Assembly: GCA_907165135.1 (NCBI GenBank)
Contig: OU015566.1
Span: 14,244,157 to 14,308,156 of the forward strand
Direction: 5' to 3'
Length of the DNA stretch: 64,000 bases
DNA from: Oikopleura dioica
Taxonomy: Eukaryota; Chordata; Appendicularia; Copelata; Oikopleuridae
Shown here: piece after piece, positions 42,506 through 54,857 of the stretch
Numbering within the stretch: the stretch's first letter is position 1
How the letters are laid out: every line of letters starts with the position of its first letter
Notes under the pieces: generated by a model
Database searches by the model: none
What the model was told of the DNA's origin: nothing
What the model saw: the letters and a program-made list of their open reading frames with translations, nothing else
Position numbers and translations under genes: made by a program

Positions 42506-44050
42506 CTGGAGATATGTTAGCTTGAAGTTAGGTCAAATATAGTCTACTTTCAATTTTTACTGAAAAACTTATAAATTAAAAGCTCCAATAATCGAAAATC
42601 CGTAGAATGCAATTATCAAATCTGACGCGAACATCTCTCCTTCAGTAATTAACCAAGTGTTTTCATGTAAATAGCTCGACCCTAAATATTTCGCTCAAGA
42701 ATCAATTGAATAATTTCATTATTACTTTTCTTTAATTTCCTTGCTGCTCAGTTTTTTTTAACGCTCAGACCCCCGCTATGGGCTTCGCGACATTGAGGCT
42801 GAGCTGAGGATGTTTTGTTAGGACTTTAATTGTCAGCTATTTTGCGAATGCAAGATGAGAGATGTTACCAACAATGAAACATGCGAACCACAAGCGCATG
42901 CATTCTATCCATTTCTGTGGTCACTACCCTTAACGCGAGGCGGAAAATCATACGTAGATAATTTCTTTTTTATTTTTATTAAATCAAAGTATCAAGAAGA
43001 AATCGAGAGTCCGGATCAAGATAAATCTTTAAACAGTAAAATTCATTTTCTTGTTGCTCTTGCATTCGGATGAGGCGTTATAATTCGTTATTTCCTATGG
43101 AGAAGATCAAGCAAAAAGAAAGTAAAAATACTCTTTTTCTGCTTTATTTTTTCATTTTTGAATCATTTTATGAATCATAATTTATGATTGTGAGATTTCA
43201 CTGGTCGGTTTTGCTATTTATGCCCTGAAAATACATCTGGTTTAACATCTGGAAGCTATCAACTTCCTGATTTTCGATCAAAGGTGATGTGTTTGATCAA
43301 AAAAGCTTTTGAATTTTTAAGAGATAAGATCAAGATACTATTATGACCAAAGATCTTAGATCATCAAAAACATCAAGATCGACAAATATCCTCTATTTTG
43401 AAGAGAGAATTCAAAGAATTCAAAAGCGATCTAAAAGCGATATCCCTTATTAAATAAAAATTTACGAAAAAAGCTAGTAGAAGTTTTAGGGTAGGAATGC
43501 CGCCGCTGATTCCTCCTTAGTCAATTAAGGTGACCCGGTAGCTGGCCTTTCCCGATAATATTTACCCGAACTGTTAACAGATTAAATTTAACGACGATCA
43601 AAAAAGAGAGTTCCAACTCTCTTCAAATGCTAAGCTGCTTATTTTGAGATATTTTGGGAGAGCTAGAAGCTGATTAATTTTCTCGGCGGAAACGTAGAAC
43701 TTCACATTTGGTGATCTTTTGGACGACTTTTCTCGGGCTGCGAATCACTTCTTCGGCGATTATTAGCGAATCTGATGACTGGGGCACTTTTTCTTGAAAA
43801 AAGAAAATTTGTGTATCTGATTAGCCGTAACGACGATTTACAGAAACAGCCAATCAAATTCGTCTATTTGCTTTTCTGACCAATAAATTGGTCAAATTGG
43901 CTCTCTATTGGTCAGAATAGCAAATAGACAAGTTTGATTGGCTGTTTCTTTAAATCGTCGTTACCGCCAATCAGAAACCCGGATTCTCTTCTTTTTTTAG
44001 AAAAAAATAAAAATGAAAAAACGGTGTTTGTTTTAAACTTTTAAACATTA
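42506..44050. other. Gene-poor region
   Basis: No supported gene. CCAATCA words in both orientations form a pair of arms at 43825-43975 (CAGCCAATCAAATTCGTCTA and TAGACAAGTTTGATTGGCTG), a hairpin of about 70-bp arms. The rest is AT-rich. Confidence 0.35.
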
Positions 44051-44055
44051 GAAGG

Positions 44056-44260
44056 GTGTGTATAAAATGCACTGGGCTGAATTTCTGGCCGGTTAATGTC
44101 AGTAAAAATGATAAACAGTGCCTAGAAGACGCAACGTGCTTCCTTGGCGAGTCCAACACCGCCGCTGAATTAATCCAAACCGCCACTCGAAGCAGCTCCC
44201 ATATTTCCATCTCCACATCGAGTGCCCGCCCGCCAATTCATGTCACCTACTTGCATTGCA
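44056..44260 (+). other. Possible Cys-containing exon
   Basis: After a TTAG acceptor-like site, the frame reads RVCIKCTGLNFWPVN, then KQCLEDATCFLGES. The C-x2-C ... C-x5-C arrangement is loosely like a three-finger (Ly6) domain. There is no ATG or signal exon, and the far end is not defined. It might belong with the terminal exon at 45426. Weak support. Confidence 0.2.
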
Positions 44261-44764
44261 CCCTGATTCCGTTTAAATTCGAGGCAATACAGTCGAAAAT
44301 TTTATCCCTTGTCGAAAAATGAAATAATTTAATGATAAAAATTATGAATAAAATAAATAAAAGCTAAATTTCTTTGCTAGAATAAAAATTTTTTGGAATT
44401 TAATTCAAATAATCATGTTATTTGTTGGAAACAGATTTGTTGTAATTGTTTGGGTTTAGAAAGGCGCCTTGCATTTGCATGTGCATTAAATCTGGGGCTC
44501 CCACGCAACTATGTGGTGCGTTAATCCAGCAGTCAAGCAGAAATCGCCTGATTTGCTGCGGCCGCGGCCATCACCGCCAGCTCTAACCGACCGGTTCAAA
44601 TTAATGACAATGTATAAACAACCGTGCAAATCGACAAACTAGCCTCACTTTCCCTGCATCAACACCCTGAACACTGATTTTTTGAGTACATTAGCTTCAT
44701 TTAACAAATCTGCCAAAATCGCGGCTTTATTACATTTTCGAGCCAAAAAAGCAAAATAGATAAG

Positions 44765-44832
44765 GAAATGGACATTGTGTCGAAGCCGTTTCGCGGCTTC
44801 TTTTAGAAAAGCCGCTGCGCGGCTTTCAATTA
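44765..44832. repeat. Pair of GCCGC stem-loops
   Basis: GAAGCCGTTTCGCGGCTTC and AAAGCCGCTGCGCGGCTTT follow each other, the same two stems as in the cores of the hairpins at 38.8, 41.4 and 54.9 kb, here without long arms. Confidence 0.7.
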
Positions 44833-45425
44833 AAGTTCTATTAAAAGATTAAATGATAATAGAGAATTCATAATTACTTTCTTCTCTCCCCGCTTATCAG
44901 CCGTAAAAACCTATAATTCCAACGATCTTTCATTCTTGTTAGCTATCTTATCGCTCAATTGTCTTCCGTCGCGCTCCAAAGAAAGATTCAATTTCAAAAG
45001 GCGAGTCGACTCGACTCATAAAGCCCCGGAGTTGCAGTAATTAAGTTTGATGCGGAACAAGTCCTTACTAATGCGATCTTCGTAGGAGGAAACTTCCGCG
45101 CTTTGCCTTGTAGAGCAGATGCTCGCCGGATTTGTTAACAACCGAATTTCATCTGCAAAATTCGAGAAAGAGCAAAAAAGATAGAGCGGGAATTTTTCTA
45201 TTTTCATGGAAAATACGCCGAAATAAAGAAAAAAATCAAGAAAATTATTTTTATTTTAACGAAAAAATTCTGAAATTAACCAATAAGCCTCAATTTTTCT
45301 GAGAAAAAATATTTTAATTTTTTATTTTATTTTTATTTTGATAAAAAATTAATAATCAAAAATCATAATTATCGATAAAAATTATTTTATTCCATCCCTT
45401 GAATTACTATTTCCCTTTTTCCCAG

Positions 45426-45528
45426 CTCCGGTGCGCCATTATTTTTCGCGATAGCTCTCGCCGCGCTCGTTGGCGCCCTCGTGCTGAAAACCGAAATGTA
45501 TCGCTTCTCGATGAACGTAGCCAATTAG
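45426..45528 (+). other. Possible terminal exon encoding a hydrophobic segment
   Basis: TTTTTCCCAG precedes an island of higher GC. The frame reads SGAPLFFAIALAALVGALVL, then KTEMYRFSMNVAN and TAG. The hydrophobic stretch fits a C-terminal membrane anchor or TM helix. No convincing partner exon was found upstream. Confidence 0.3.
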
Positions 45529-47991
45529 CTGGCAGGGAAACCCTTTTACTGGAAGAAATTCGGGACATTTTTTCAGTCCCAATTTTTTATTTAACAAAAA
45601 CGTACTAACAATTAGAGAAAATAAGAAAAAGAGAGATTACAAAGAAGCTTTTCGGAAGAGCCAGTTTTCGATTTTGAAGAAGCTGCTTTTTGTATATACT
45701 TGTCGAACTTTCTCGAGAGAAATGTGTACATAGACGAATCGACAAACCATTCAACTAATTATTTAAAAAAGATATTCAAAGAAAAGGGTTACTCTTCCAA
45801 TTATTACATTTTTCGCATTTTGTTAAAAATATTTCATAAATTTAATTAATTGAAATTTATCGCTCGTTAATTTTGATTTTTAATTAAAATAACTCATATT
45901 TCAATTAAATCATCATTTTTTCGATAGATTATTTTATTTATTAAATCTTATATTCATTAATTTTTTTTTTCATAAAAAACATTTTTGGAACCTTTCAAAG
46001 GACCGGATAAATATCACTTTTTTGACTGTTTTTTTTCATTTGATTTTTCAAATTTAAAACTTTTGGGGAGTTTTCGTTTTTAATTTCTTGGGCGGGAAAT
46101 TTGTACTTGAAGATGATTTATTTTGTTTATTCGGATTAAGTTAAAGGTTCAAAATTAAATAAAAATTACCGATTTCACGATTTTTCATTTTTTCGTGTTT
46201 CGAATTCAATTTATTATTTTTCGTGAAATTTCATAAAAAAATGAGTTAATTGATCATTTTTGAACCTGTTTTGTATTCCAGGGACGGGTTTTGAATTAGC
46301 GCTAATTTGTAAATTGCAATTAGTTTCACCTTAACTTCATTTCGCTTATTTCCAAGTGTTAATGTTTTGTACTAGCTATTTACAAAACCTTTCATATTTT
46401 GGTTAGTATCTGCTCGAGCAGTGAGAGGCTCTTAATTGCTTTTAACACGACTTTCACGAATTAACCATTTCTAGCAACGCCAAAAACACCACCACCAAAC
46501 TTACGACAGGTAAATTTTTCAACAGCGAAACTCCCTGATTTTCTGATTCTCCTGATTCGGAATGAGAGAATTTGGGGTCACCAGAGTTAACCCGTTACGG
46601 GCTTGTTTCGCGGTTACGGGCTTTTCCACCTTTTTGATGAAGCAGTAGCTTTTACTGTAGAAAGTTTGACAGAAGACTTTTTGACAAGGTTCAATGCGGT
46701 TCAAAATATGAGGGCCTTATCTTTACAATGTTAACTAGACATCGACATAATGAAGCTTCAATTAGAGGTCTTTAATGTTATAATTTCAACGCGCAACTGG
46801 CCAATCAGAACGCGACGCGCGCGTTTCAAATCGAAATTTCGGGCCAAAAACATAACTTTTCTCAATTATAATTGAGCTACGAATTGTTATTGTAGAAATG
46901 GCTTATGTTTTAGGCCCGAAATTTGTATTTGAAAAGCGCGCGTCGCAATCTGATTGGCCAGTTGCGCGTACTATAAAATTAAAGACCTCTAATTGTAGCT
47001 TCTTTGTACGATGTCGATTTAAAGCCGGCTGGTATGGGTGGGGCCTCTGATTGACCATTCGGAAACAATTGAAATAAATTAGAAGTATATTTTGGAAAGT
47101 AATAAAAATGTCGAAAAAACTGTTCGAATTTGCAACGTTTTAATCTCCGATCGCTTTGAGATGGCCCACGCCCATGTTTTCAGTCAATTCTATTTGATCC
47201 TTTTTTATTTTGATCCAAATAGTGGCGAAACGTATTTTTAGAAAAAAAAACTATATTTCGGTTTCTCTCTTTTGATTGATGATGGAAAAAGTTCATTTTT
47301 GTGTTTTAGATGTGCTTCTTTTCGACTTTGGGATGAGCGTACTTGGACTGATTGGATGAGCAAAGAATGAAGTCGCAATTTACTTGATAATTCTTGATAG
47401 TTTCTTTCTAGTAGCGGAGATATTTATTTTCTAGCAGTAGAGTAGTCGAATTTATAATTATCAAGGGCTGACCAAAGGGTCAAATGATCATACCAGATGA
47501 GGGGAGCCAACAAGCAAGCTTTGGATCGTCGCTAATTCTCTCTGCCACTCTTCTCAGGTACAATTCCTAAGAATAAGGGGAGGGCGTCAGGAACAGACAA
47601 AAGAATTTCGACAAATTCTGCGTGGGCGGCTAATCGGCTGCTGATTAGCCAGCTATCCGAATCCAGGCTTCTGATTGGTTGAAAATTTCCACGTAAACTT
47701 ATCAAGATTTTTTGTCGGCTCCTGAAACCTCCCCGTATCAATATCTAAGAATAAGGGTGTAGCTTTACTATCTCAACAAGAGCTCGATTTAACGACGGCT
47801 AGTACTCTTCTTCAAAGTTCTCTCCAAGAACGAAAAACCGCGAGGCGAATTAGGGAGTACTTTTAGATAATAATTCATTATGGTCATATCTGAGGTAGTT
47901 CCCTTAGAAATTCTAGCTTAGTTAAAAATTGCTAATTTTTTTTGTGATTTTGAATCGAAAGAGAGGGTCAATTGGTAAAATCTCGTTTTAG
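45529..47991. other. AT-rich gene-poor region
   Basis: Nothing coding is supported. 45750-46260 is extremely AT-rich. A 34-bp GC-richer piece between a TTTCTAG acceptor and a GTAAAT donor at about 46474-46508 could be a micro-exon. The main feature is the hairpin at 46734-47022. Confidence 0.35.
46734..47022. repeat. Hairpin element with arms of ~130 bp
   Basis: AGACATCGACATAATGAAGC... and ...GCTTCTTTGTACGATGTCGA are inverted. Both arms hold ATTAGAGGTCTTTAAT-type sequence, a GCGCAACTGGCCAATCAGA block (CCAAT word) and GCGCGC runs, with a central AATTATAATTGAG loop. Confidence 0.8.
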
Positions 47992-48172
47992 TCTGATCGT
48001 GGTCGCTGTCAAGTCCGCCTCGTGCTTCAAGCGCAAGGACGAGGATGAAGTCCTATCAACCGTCGATTCGTTTACAATAAGTCGATGGAGCTGTCTGTGC
48101 AACTGGTGGGCCAGCTCTGAGCCGCTGCGGTGGAGCGAGGACGACAACAAATTCACCACAGATTCCGTCAAG
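47992..48172 (+). other. Possible 5' exon of the 48777 gene
   Basis: A GC-rich island is bounded exactly by CTCGTTTTAG and a GTGCTT donor. One plus frame is open (LIVVAVKSASCFKRK ... DDNKFTTDSVK) and joins in phase to the next exon at 48774. The composition of the translation (many Trp/Cys) is not convincing, and the antisense frame is also open. Treat it as a possible 5' exon. Confidence 0.3.
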
Positions 48173-48776
48173 GTGCTTGTTATCCCCAGACGCGGGAGAG
48201 AGCGTTTTTCCCCACTTTAAAGTTGACTCAAAAGTTGATTCAGCAAGCCAATCGATCAATTGAAAATTAATCGCGACGATAGGAAAATAAGGCGCTTCTA
48301 AACTAAAAACTGGAACGCGGGCACTGTCAGTAGACTGATAACGTGTTGATAGATACGCTCAATCCACTTACAACGACGCGCTCTTCCGAAAAAGCGATCG
48401 AGAAAACGTTTCATTTTGCATTTTTCGGATTAGCAATAAAGATCGTTTAGCAACTTTCATTTTGAGAATCGCATTTTCCCTTCTTCCGATTGGCTTAAAG
48501 CTCTTTACGCAAGATCGTGTCGACCAATCAGAGGCTTGATCAAAATATTCGTTATCGTGATGATCAGTTGTAGAAAAAAATTTCAATTGCTTCATACAAT
48601 AACGAGTCTTTTAATCGAGTTCCTGATTGGTTGACATATTCTGAGCTCCGTTAAGCCAATCAGGAGCTTGATTATTTTCATCAAGCCTCTGATTGGCCAA
48701 TCAGAAGCTTGATACGACGATAGGCTTTCCTTAGAAGCATAATTGACCTAGATTTTAAACCTGTTTATTTCAGTCC

Positions 48777-51700
48777 ATGGACATCAAAAAAGAGAGCAAA
48801 AAGGTACGTGATGGAAAATCATATCTTCCGAAAGGTGTGGACGGCGTCGGTCCCTCGACGAAAAAGTTCCTCGAGCTCGGGCCCGAACAAATGCTCCCTC
48901 AGGCGGACAGACGGCAGCTTGAAGATAATCGCCTCGTCATGAAGGTGCGTAAAAACTCGAGTTCCGTTAGCACTAATTAACACGGTTAATGTTCAGGCGT
49001 ATTTGATATCAAAGCTGGTGGCTGCCCGGTACGACTTCACGGATGGCGAAATGACGTTCCAGGACCAGGCAGAAGGTAACATTTGATTGACATGAGTAAA
49101 CATGATGCAACTACGCTAATCGAGTTCACCAAAAATACTCGAAAATTTTGCTCCAAAAGTAAATTTCGAGTGATCCAAAATTCTACAACGGGCTCTCTTG
49201 ATAACGAATACTTTCATTCTTTCTTCTCATTGGTCAATTTGAAATTTTTCAATTTGAAAAGGAATCCTTTTGGCCTGCTTATTTTTTGACCAATCAGATA
49301 GGTCGATGAAAATTTTCGTATTCAAAACAAGCTGTTGTAGAAAATCGGTTTTCATCCTTTTTACCTTATTTTCATTTTTTGACCAATGAGGAACTTTGAT
49401 GACAAATTCGCTATTCTTTCATCCGTCTGTAGTCTAAACGGGTTTTTCTTAATTGAAACAAGATTTTTTCAACTTTGTAATTGAATCGACATAAATCGAA
49501 TTAATTAAAATTTTCTCCTCGAGGATAATATGTTACTGGTTCATCTCGCTCTGTTTTTAAAACAAGTTCTTTTGAAATGGATCAAAAGAAAAAAGAGAAC
49601 AATTATTTTATTTCGCCGATGCACGATTTCTCAATTGACATGCTCAATTTTCAATTGCTCGCTAATTACGTCCCTAATGCACTAATTGTACTAGAAACGA
49701 AAAAAGAGGCCAGATGCAATTTGAAAGATTCAAACCGCGAAAAATTTCTAATAGCGTGATAACATGATTTTGTCCAAACTTTTTCAAGCGATAAAATAGA
49801 GCTGATAAACTTGCTTTGCCAGAAATTACATCCAACGCGGTTGAACGCAAAACACAGCATTTTTCGTTTTTTTATTAAGAAAATTTAGCCAGAATGAACT
49901 TTGGGAGAGCATATTTTTCTTCCGATACAGCGGGTAGTTGGACTAACAGTAGTTGTTTTTGGTTCTGCCAGTTGATATGAAAGTATGCCAGCTATGAAGA
50001 GCAGAAAGAGGATGATCATCAAAATGATGAGAATTTTTCCATTGAAAATCTTTCTTATTCGGGGGCAGTCGGACTGTTTTTCATCGCTGAAGACTTTCAT
50101 TATTTCTTAAAAAATGTTCGCTTAGTTGATTTCGAAACTCGGTTTGTTCTAACTGAATAGAATAAACATAATTTCCAAGCGCCCTTGGTAATTATCCAGG
50201 CTGACGAGCCGTGAAACTAACCGGGATACAAAGGCTGAGAAAGAGGGTAGCCATCGTAGAAATTCCTCGGGCACTTTTTTGACGAATTTTTCTATTTTTC
50301 AAAAGAGTCGTTATTTTCATTTGGTTCACATGAGCTGAATTTAAGGACCAACCGTCAAGATTTGAAAATTTGATCGAAAATCTTAAGGGTATCAGCCCGA
50401 AATCACTGTTTGAAAAAATCAATCCCACTTGACGGAGGGGTCCTTAAATCTGGATATTTTTAAACGTTATCATACTGACATCCTTATTCTATTCTTTCAG
50501 AGACAACAAGATTTTGCTCATTTTTTCGTTCTAGCGCAAACAGGTTCTCTTCGATGTTTTTGCTGTTTGAACACTTGGTTTTGAATTTTCCAATTCTCAT
50601 CATTATTTTTTTTGTTTCTAGTGCGCCGCTGCGTAATTTTCATGTTCAAACAAGAAAAGAGCAGAGTGCATTTTTCACGAATTTAATTTAGCTTCAAAAT
50701 TGAAACGAGCACCAGTTCCAGTTTCAATCTTGTTTTTTGGCGAGTTGCGGGAACGTGCTTTTTTCAGCCGTTCTTTTTTAAGGGTTTCCAGATTGATAGA
50801 AACAACATAGAAAATAACATTTTCAGGAATAACAAACGCTCTAAATAAAAGTTCAGTTTAAGGGCCTCCCTTAAAAGATAATTTTAAAATAATTTTACGC
50901 GAAACGGTGCTTTTTCGATTAACGAGGTCTACCCCCTTAACTCCATTCCATAAATTCTTAGAATCAAAGTCCAGGGCTTTAAGGGCATCCTTCCATTAAA
51001 AGATAATTTTGAAATAATTTGACGCGAAATCATCATTTTTTCAATTAACAGGGTCTATCCCCTTAACTTTATTCTTTAAAATAATAATTATTATTTATAT
51101 AAAAAAAAAGATCAGGGCTTTAAGGGCCTCCCTAAAGATAATTTAAAGAAAAATTGACGCGAAACCGTTGTTTTTCGAATAACATGGTCTACCCCCTTAA
51201 CTCAATTCTTTTAGAGAAACAGATCAACGTGGAAGACTACAAGCTGCGGACGCAAAATATGTACAATCTTCTTTACGCTGGGCAGATTGCTGTTGATACA
51301 AAGGAACAGTTTTTAAATCAGAAACACAAGAGCTTAAATAAGGGTTTCACGGTGTAAAACTGTGACTCAGGCAACTCGTAAGCAACAGCGCACTGCTCTC
51401 AAGCGTCTGAAAAAGTCCAATCTGAACAGCCGGCCGAACAAGATCAAGGAACTCGCCAAGCAAATGAAAGAAGAAGCGAACCGACCGCCCCCACCCGCCG
51501 TTGATCGGCAATCTTCGGGAATCGGTTCTACCGGCGACATTTCCAAAGCCGAGACGACTACGGTGGCGACAACGACGGCAGCGACTAATGATCAGTCGAG
51601 CTACAATTCGAGTGGATCAAAGATTTCGCAGTTTTTGAGGAAACTCAAATTCAAGAGCTCGAGGGACTCGGCTGTTGGATCCAGTCTTGGATCGGTCGAT

Positions 51701-52213
51701 CAGCTTGGCGCGGCTCCTGTTAAAACAGTTGAAAAAGTATTTCATTTTTCAGAAACATTCATTTTTTGCAAACCTGAGTCAGGATTCAAAAAGTACGCAC
51801 TGAAATTTTCATCCAATCAGAATCCTGGATTCGGCTAATCGGCCAATCAGCAGCCGAGAAGCCGCCCACGCATAATTTGTCGGTTCTTGACGCAACCCCT
51901 TAGAAAAATCATTTTTTTCAAATCCTGACTCAGGTTTTGATTTCTACACAGGTTGCAAATTATCGATTTGGAGACCCTTAAACGAATGATAATTTTCTAG
52001 CGTGATTCGATCATTTTAAGATCTTGGCTAAGCCTCTTAAAACGTAAAAAAGTGACTCAAATGGTGGCATAATGTTTCGTAATCGTAAAATTTTCTAAAA
52101 GACGATATGCAAATAACGCGGCCAAACTCCCTTAAAAACACTCTTTTCAGAATACCAACTGGGCGACGGCGAAGAAACCCTCTCACATCACCTTCGCTGG
52201 TGCGCAATTTTAA
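48777..52213 (+). CDS. Uncharacterised ~250-residue basic protein, six-exon gene
   Basis: Exons: 48774-48944, 48997-49075, 51215-51303, 51371-51736 and 52151-52213, perhaps preceded by 47992-48172. The ATG at 48777 follows TTTCAG directly, so it could be a trans-spliced start. The protein begins MDIKKESKK and contains a globular patch (AYLISKLVAARYDFTDGEMT, then QINVEDYKLRTQNMYNLLY). A Lys/Arg-rich helix (RKQQRTALKRLKKSNLN), a proline run (RPPPPAV) and a Ser/Thr-rich tail (KAETTTVATTTAATN) follow. It ends KKPSHITFAGAQF. The join 51303/51371 needs a GA-AG intron. The 2.1-kb intron 3 carries a nested minus-strand frame and repeats. No family recognised. Confidence 0.55.
49885..50100 (-). CDS. 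Small single-pass membrane protein nested in an intron (candidate)
   Basis: An intact 71-codon frame encodes MKVFSDEKQSDCPRIRKIF, a hydrophobic helix (ILIILMIILFLLFIAGILSY) and a short Thr/Lys-rich outer segment with two cysteines (RCIGRKICSPK). The topology suggests a type II protein. Support is composition only; there is no intron or homologue. It lies antisense within a large intron. Confidence 0.35.
   Translation of the reverse strand: MKVFSDEKQSDCPRIRKIFNGKILIILMIILFLLFIAGILSYQLAEPKTTTVSPTTRCIGRKICSPKVHSG
50340..50447. repeat. Short element bounded by TTAAGGACC..CCGTCAAG
   Basis: TTAAGGACCAACCGTCAAG at the left and CTTGACGGAGGGGTCCTTAA at the right form terminal inverted repeats around about 70 bp. 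The right end matches 52698-52717 exactly in inverse orientation, and the family is also represented at 36994-37337. Confidence 0.75.
50855..51205 (+). repeat. Three tandem ~120-bp units ending at an exon
   Basis: Units start AAGGGCCTCCCTTAAAAGAT or variants (50859, 50979, 51119) and run through ATTTTACGCGAAA, then TTTTTCGATTAAC and TCTACCCCCTTAACTC. The third unit ends about 10 bp before the exon at 51215, so its AACTCAATTCTTTTAG end supplies the splice acceptor. Confidence 0.7.
51745..51965. repeat. CCTGAGTCAGG hairpin in an intron
   Basis: AAACCTGAGTCAGGATTCAAA near the left and AAATCCTGACTCAGGTTTTGA with CTACACAGGTTGCAA at the right are inverted. Two AATCAG/CCAATCAGC words lie between. 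It occupies the last intron of the 48777 gene. Confidence 0.75.
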
Positions 52214-53094
52214 AATTCTAGCGCAACAATTTCAAAAAGCTCGCTTCTTTTTTAAAAAAACTCACATTCTGTACAATTTTCTCAAAACTCAAAAGTGAAA
52301 ACCTTCTCAAAAGTACAAAACGAAACCCCCTAACAAAAAATAACATGTTTTACATGATTTTTTCTGTAAAGACATTCTCAGAACCAAAACCAAGTACTTT
52401 TTTTAATTTCTTTCCTAAAACACACAAATTCGAAAAATCACCGCTTTTCGCTCGTTTCTAGCCCCCTTTTTTCTAACTGTACAATTTCCCATTTCACATT
52501 CACTTTCTGACTCTCGATTCTGAGCAACGCCAAATATTGCAAATAAAATCTCTTTCTCCTCTGTAAACGTTTCTGACTCATCCTTTTTTTGATTAATTTC
52601 CGCTAGATGAAAATTCGAAAGCAAAAGATTTTCGAAGAGATTTTTGAAGCAGGAATAGTATTTTAATACAATGTCTACTAGCAGGTACATTATGTATTAA
52701 GGACCCCTCCGTCAAGTGGGACTGAATTTTTCAAACAGCGATTTCTGAGTGATCCCCTTAAGATTTTCGAAAGATTTTTTGCTCATAGTAAAGCCCAATA
52801 ATTGGTCGAGGGCAACAAAAGTAAAAACACACTCGTTCACTTCTTAAGGGTGTCGCTTCGCTAGGTTAAAATTTCAAACATCGATATTTCTGGGATAACT
52901 TTAAGTAACATAAAAACAATAAGATTCATAAAAAAATTGGGGACCCCATATTTTTAAACGCAAATTTTGAGGATTTTTGATCTGTTAATGTGGAGACACC
53001 CTTATTTTTTTGAGTTTGAAAACTGATTATACTTAGCTTCCGCTATTATGATAAAATTTAAATAACAAGGTCTAACTGAAAAAGACTGGCAATT
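52214..53094. other. Spacer between two uncharacterised genes
   Basis: No gene seen. It contains one AAGGACCCCTCCGTCAAG element end at 52698-52717 and an AT-rich tail. A minus-strand frame at 52415-52690 has no supporting signal. Confidence 0.35.
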
Positions 53095-54577
53095 ATGATT
53101 TTCAATTTTTCAACTTGTGGATCTTGTGCATCCTCAAAAAAAAATGCCTCAGTGCTTCTTGTGAAGTTGCCGGCCGAGATAATTCCGGATCTGAGATCTG
53201 CCAAGCTGGAAATTAGGAAGTGGCTTATCGATAAGTAAATATAATATTCTAGCGAGTCATCAGTTTTCTCTGACGCAAGCAGCAGCGCGTACATTTCCCC
53301 CAGACTTATCATTTCTGACGGCTCGACGAGCACTTATCCAGGTTCGTATGCCCTTAAGTCAGCACTTTCTCAACATAAAAAATTATTAAGGGAGTGCGCG
53401 CGTTATCAAACCAATCTTGAAAAAGTCGACTTCGAAAAGCAGCTTTTGTCAAATTTAATGGTCTTCTTGTAAAAATAAGAGAGTGATGCCCTTAAACTCG
53501 ACGCACTTCCGTGAGCGGGCTACGTAACAATACTAGTATCCTGCCAGTTAATCCACCGCAAGTACTTCTTTATCGCAAAATTAAAAACCGCCCGGCGGAA
53601 TCGAGATATAAAGGATTAGATCATAATCTTACCTTTTATTCTCAATTTGAAGAGTTTCAAAAATTCGAACTTCTAAATTCTAAGTCAGACCTTTAATTTT
53701 GACAAAAGCGCCAGTCCTGATGTTAAAACGAGTGAGAAAGCTTTTCCGTATGAAGAAAGAAGAGAACGAGCCAGGGCAGTTTTGGAAACCTTCAGCGACA
53801 GAAGCAAGAAAGAACTAGAATCGGCGGCGATCAAGTACAATCATCAGACAGTAGCTCAAACTGACGAATCACAGGAACAAGCAAGAATAAGGATTTGAAC
53901 TCTTATAGAGAGATTTCTCGTAAATCAAATCGATTAAATTTTACGATGAAAGATGTAATAATGATCCTCTGGAAAGACAAGAATTGATTCAGCGATACGA
54001 AGAAAAATCGCCAACACTTGTTCAGAAAGAGAAAAATATGATTGAAGAAATTGTCCAGATTGCTCGGGAAAGAAAAGATTCAGAAGATCTACCGGCTCAA
54101 GAAAACAAATTTGAAGGTACAATTGAAAATTTTAAAATAAAAAGCATTATGTTAGTGATACCCTTATTTTGTAAAGTTATTATCATAAAAATTAGCTTAA
54201 ATTTTAATCAATCAAAATAGTTATAAAAATTTATTAAAATTATTTATAAGAATTAATTAGAATGAAACATTTAATAAATTTCGCAACTTGATTTTTATCT
54301 AGAATAACCTGGTTATAAAACAATTTCAGCCCTGTTAGCGGAAAAAGCAGCTGTTGTTCCTGACACGAACTCTTTGGCAATCAACCGAAAAGTCGCGCCA
54401 GCTCAAGAGATAGAGCGAGAGCAAGAGTCCACGAAGAAGAACACCGATAATTCCGCCGCTGACAAGAGTTCTTCTTCAACTGGCGAATCGGAGAACGACG
54501 CTTTCAAATTCTATTTAGCGGCCTCTTTCTTCGGTGCTCTGGCGCTGGGGACTGTGCTTTATCTCAAAACGCAATAA
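53095..54577 (+). CDS. Tail-anchored membrane protein, uncharacterised
   Basis: Exons: about 53095-53239, 53263-53341, 53540-53565, 53707-53891, 53953-54116 and 54330-54577. The phases agree if intron 4 (53892-53952) is GA-AG (GATTTG...GAAAG). There is an in-frame TGA upstream of the ATG. The product (about 280 residues) starts MIFNFSTCGSCASSKKNA, with a folded-looking segment (LLVKLPAEIIPDLRSAKLEI), Ser-rich parts, coiled-coil-like charged helices (FPYEERRERARAVLETFSDR; NMIEEIVQIARERKDSED) and a single C-terminal hydrophobic helix (FYLAASFFGALALGTVLYL) followed by KTQ. The topology is tail-anchored (mitochondrial outer membrane or ER). I do not recognise the family. Confidence 0.6.
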
Positions 54578-54857
54578 ACGCGGGCTAAAAGTGTTTTGAT
54601 TACGGCGCCGATTCTAATGACAGCATCTAAAAACAATGTATGGAGCCGCGCCGATTGGATTAGATGGACACGATCAAATAAACCTTCGAATTTACACGTG
54701 TTTTATTAACATTCAAAAAGACCTTTTGACTCGACCAGAAGATACTAATTGACTCGCTTACTTCCTGCTCAGCGGCGTGATTCGCATCGGCACGTGCTAA
54801 ATTTGTTATTTTAAGAAGTTATTCATCGTAAAGCTTTTTTGTCAAACTTTTCTAATA

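Noticed and set aside
47968-48259. Minus-strand frames opposite the GC-rich island
   Set aside because: The island is bounded by plus-strand acceptor and donor; the minus strand has no matching splice sites.
50192-50428. 78-codon minus-strand frame
   Set aside because: Its 5' half is the TTAAGGACC-type element at 50340-50447, so it is not a gene.
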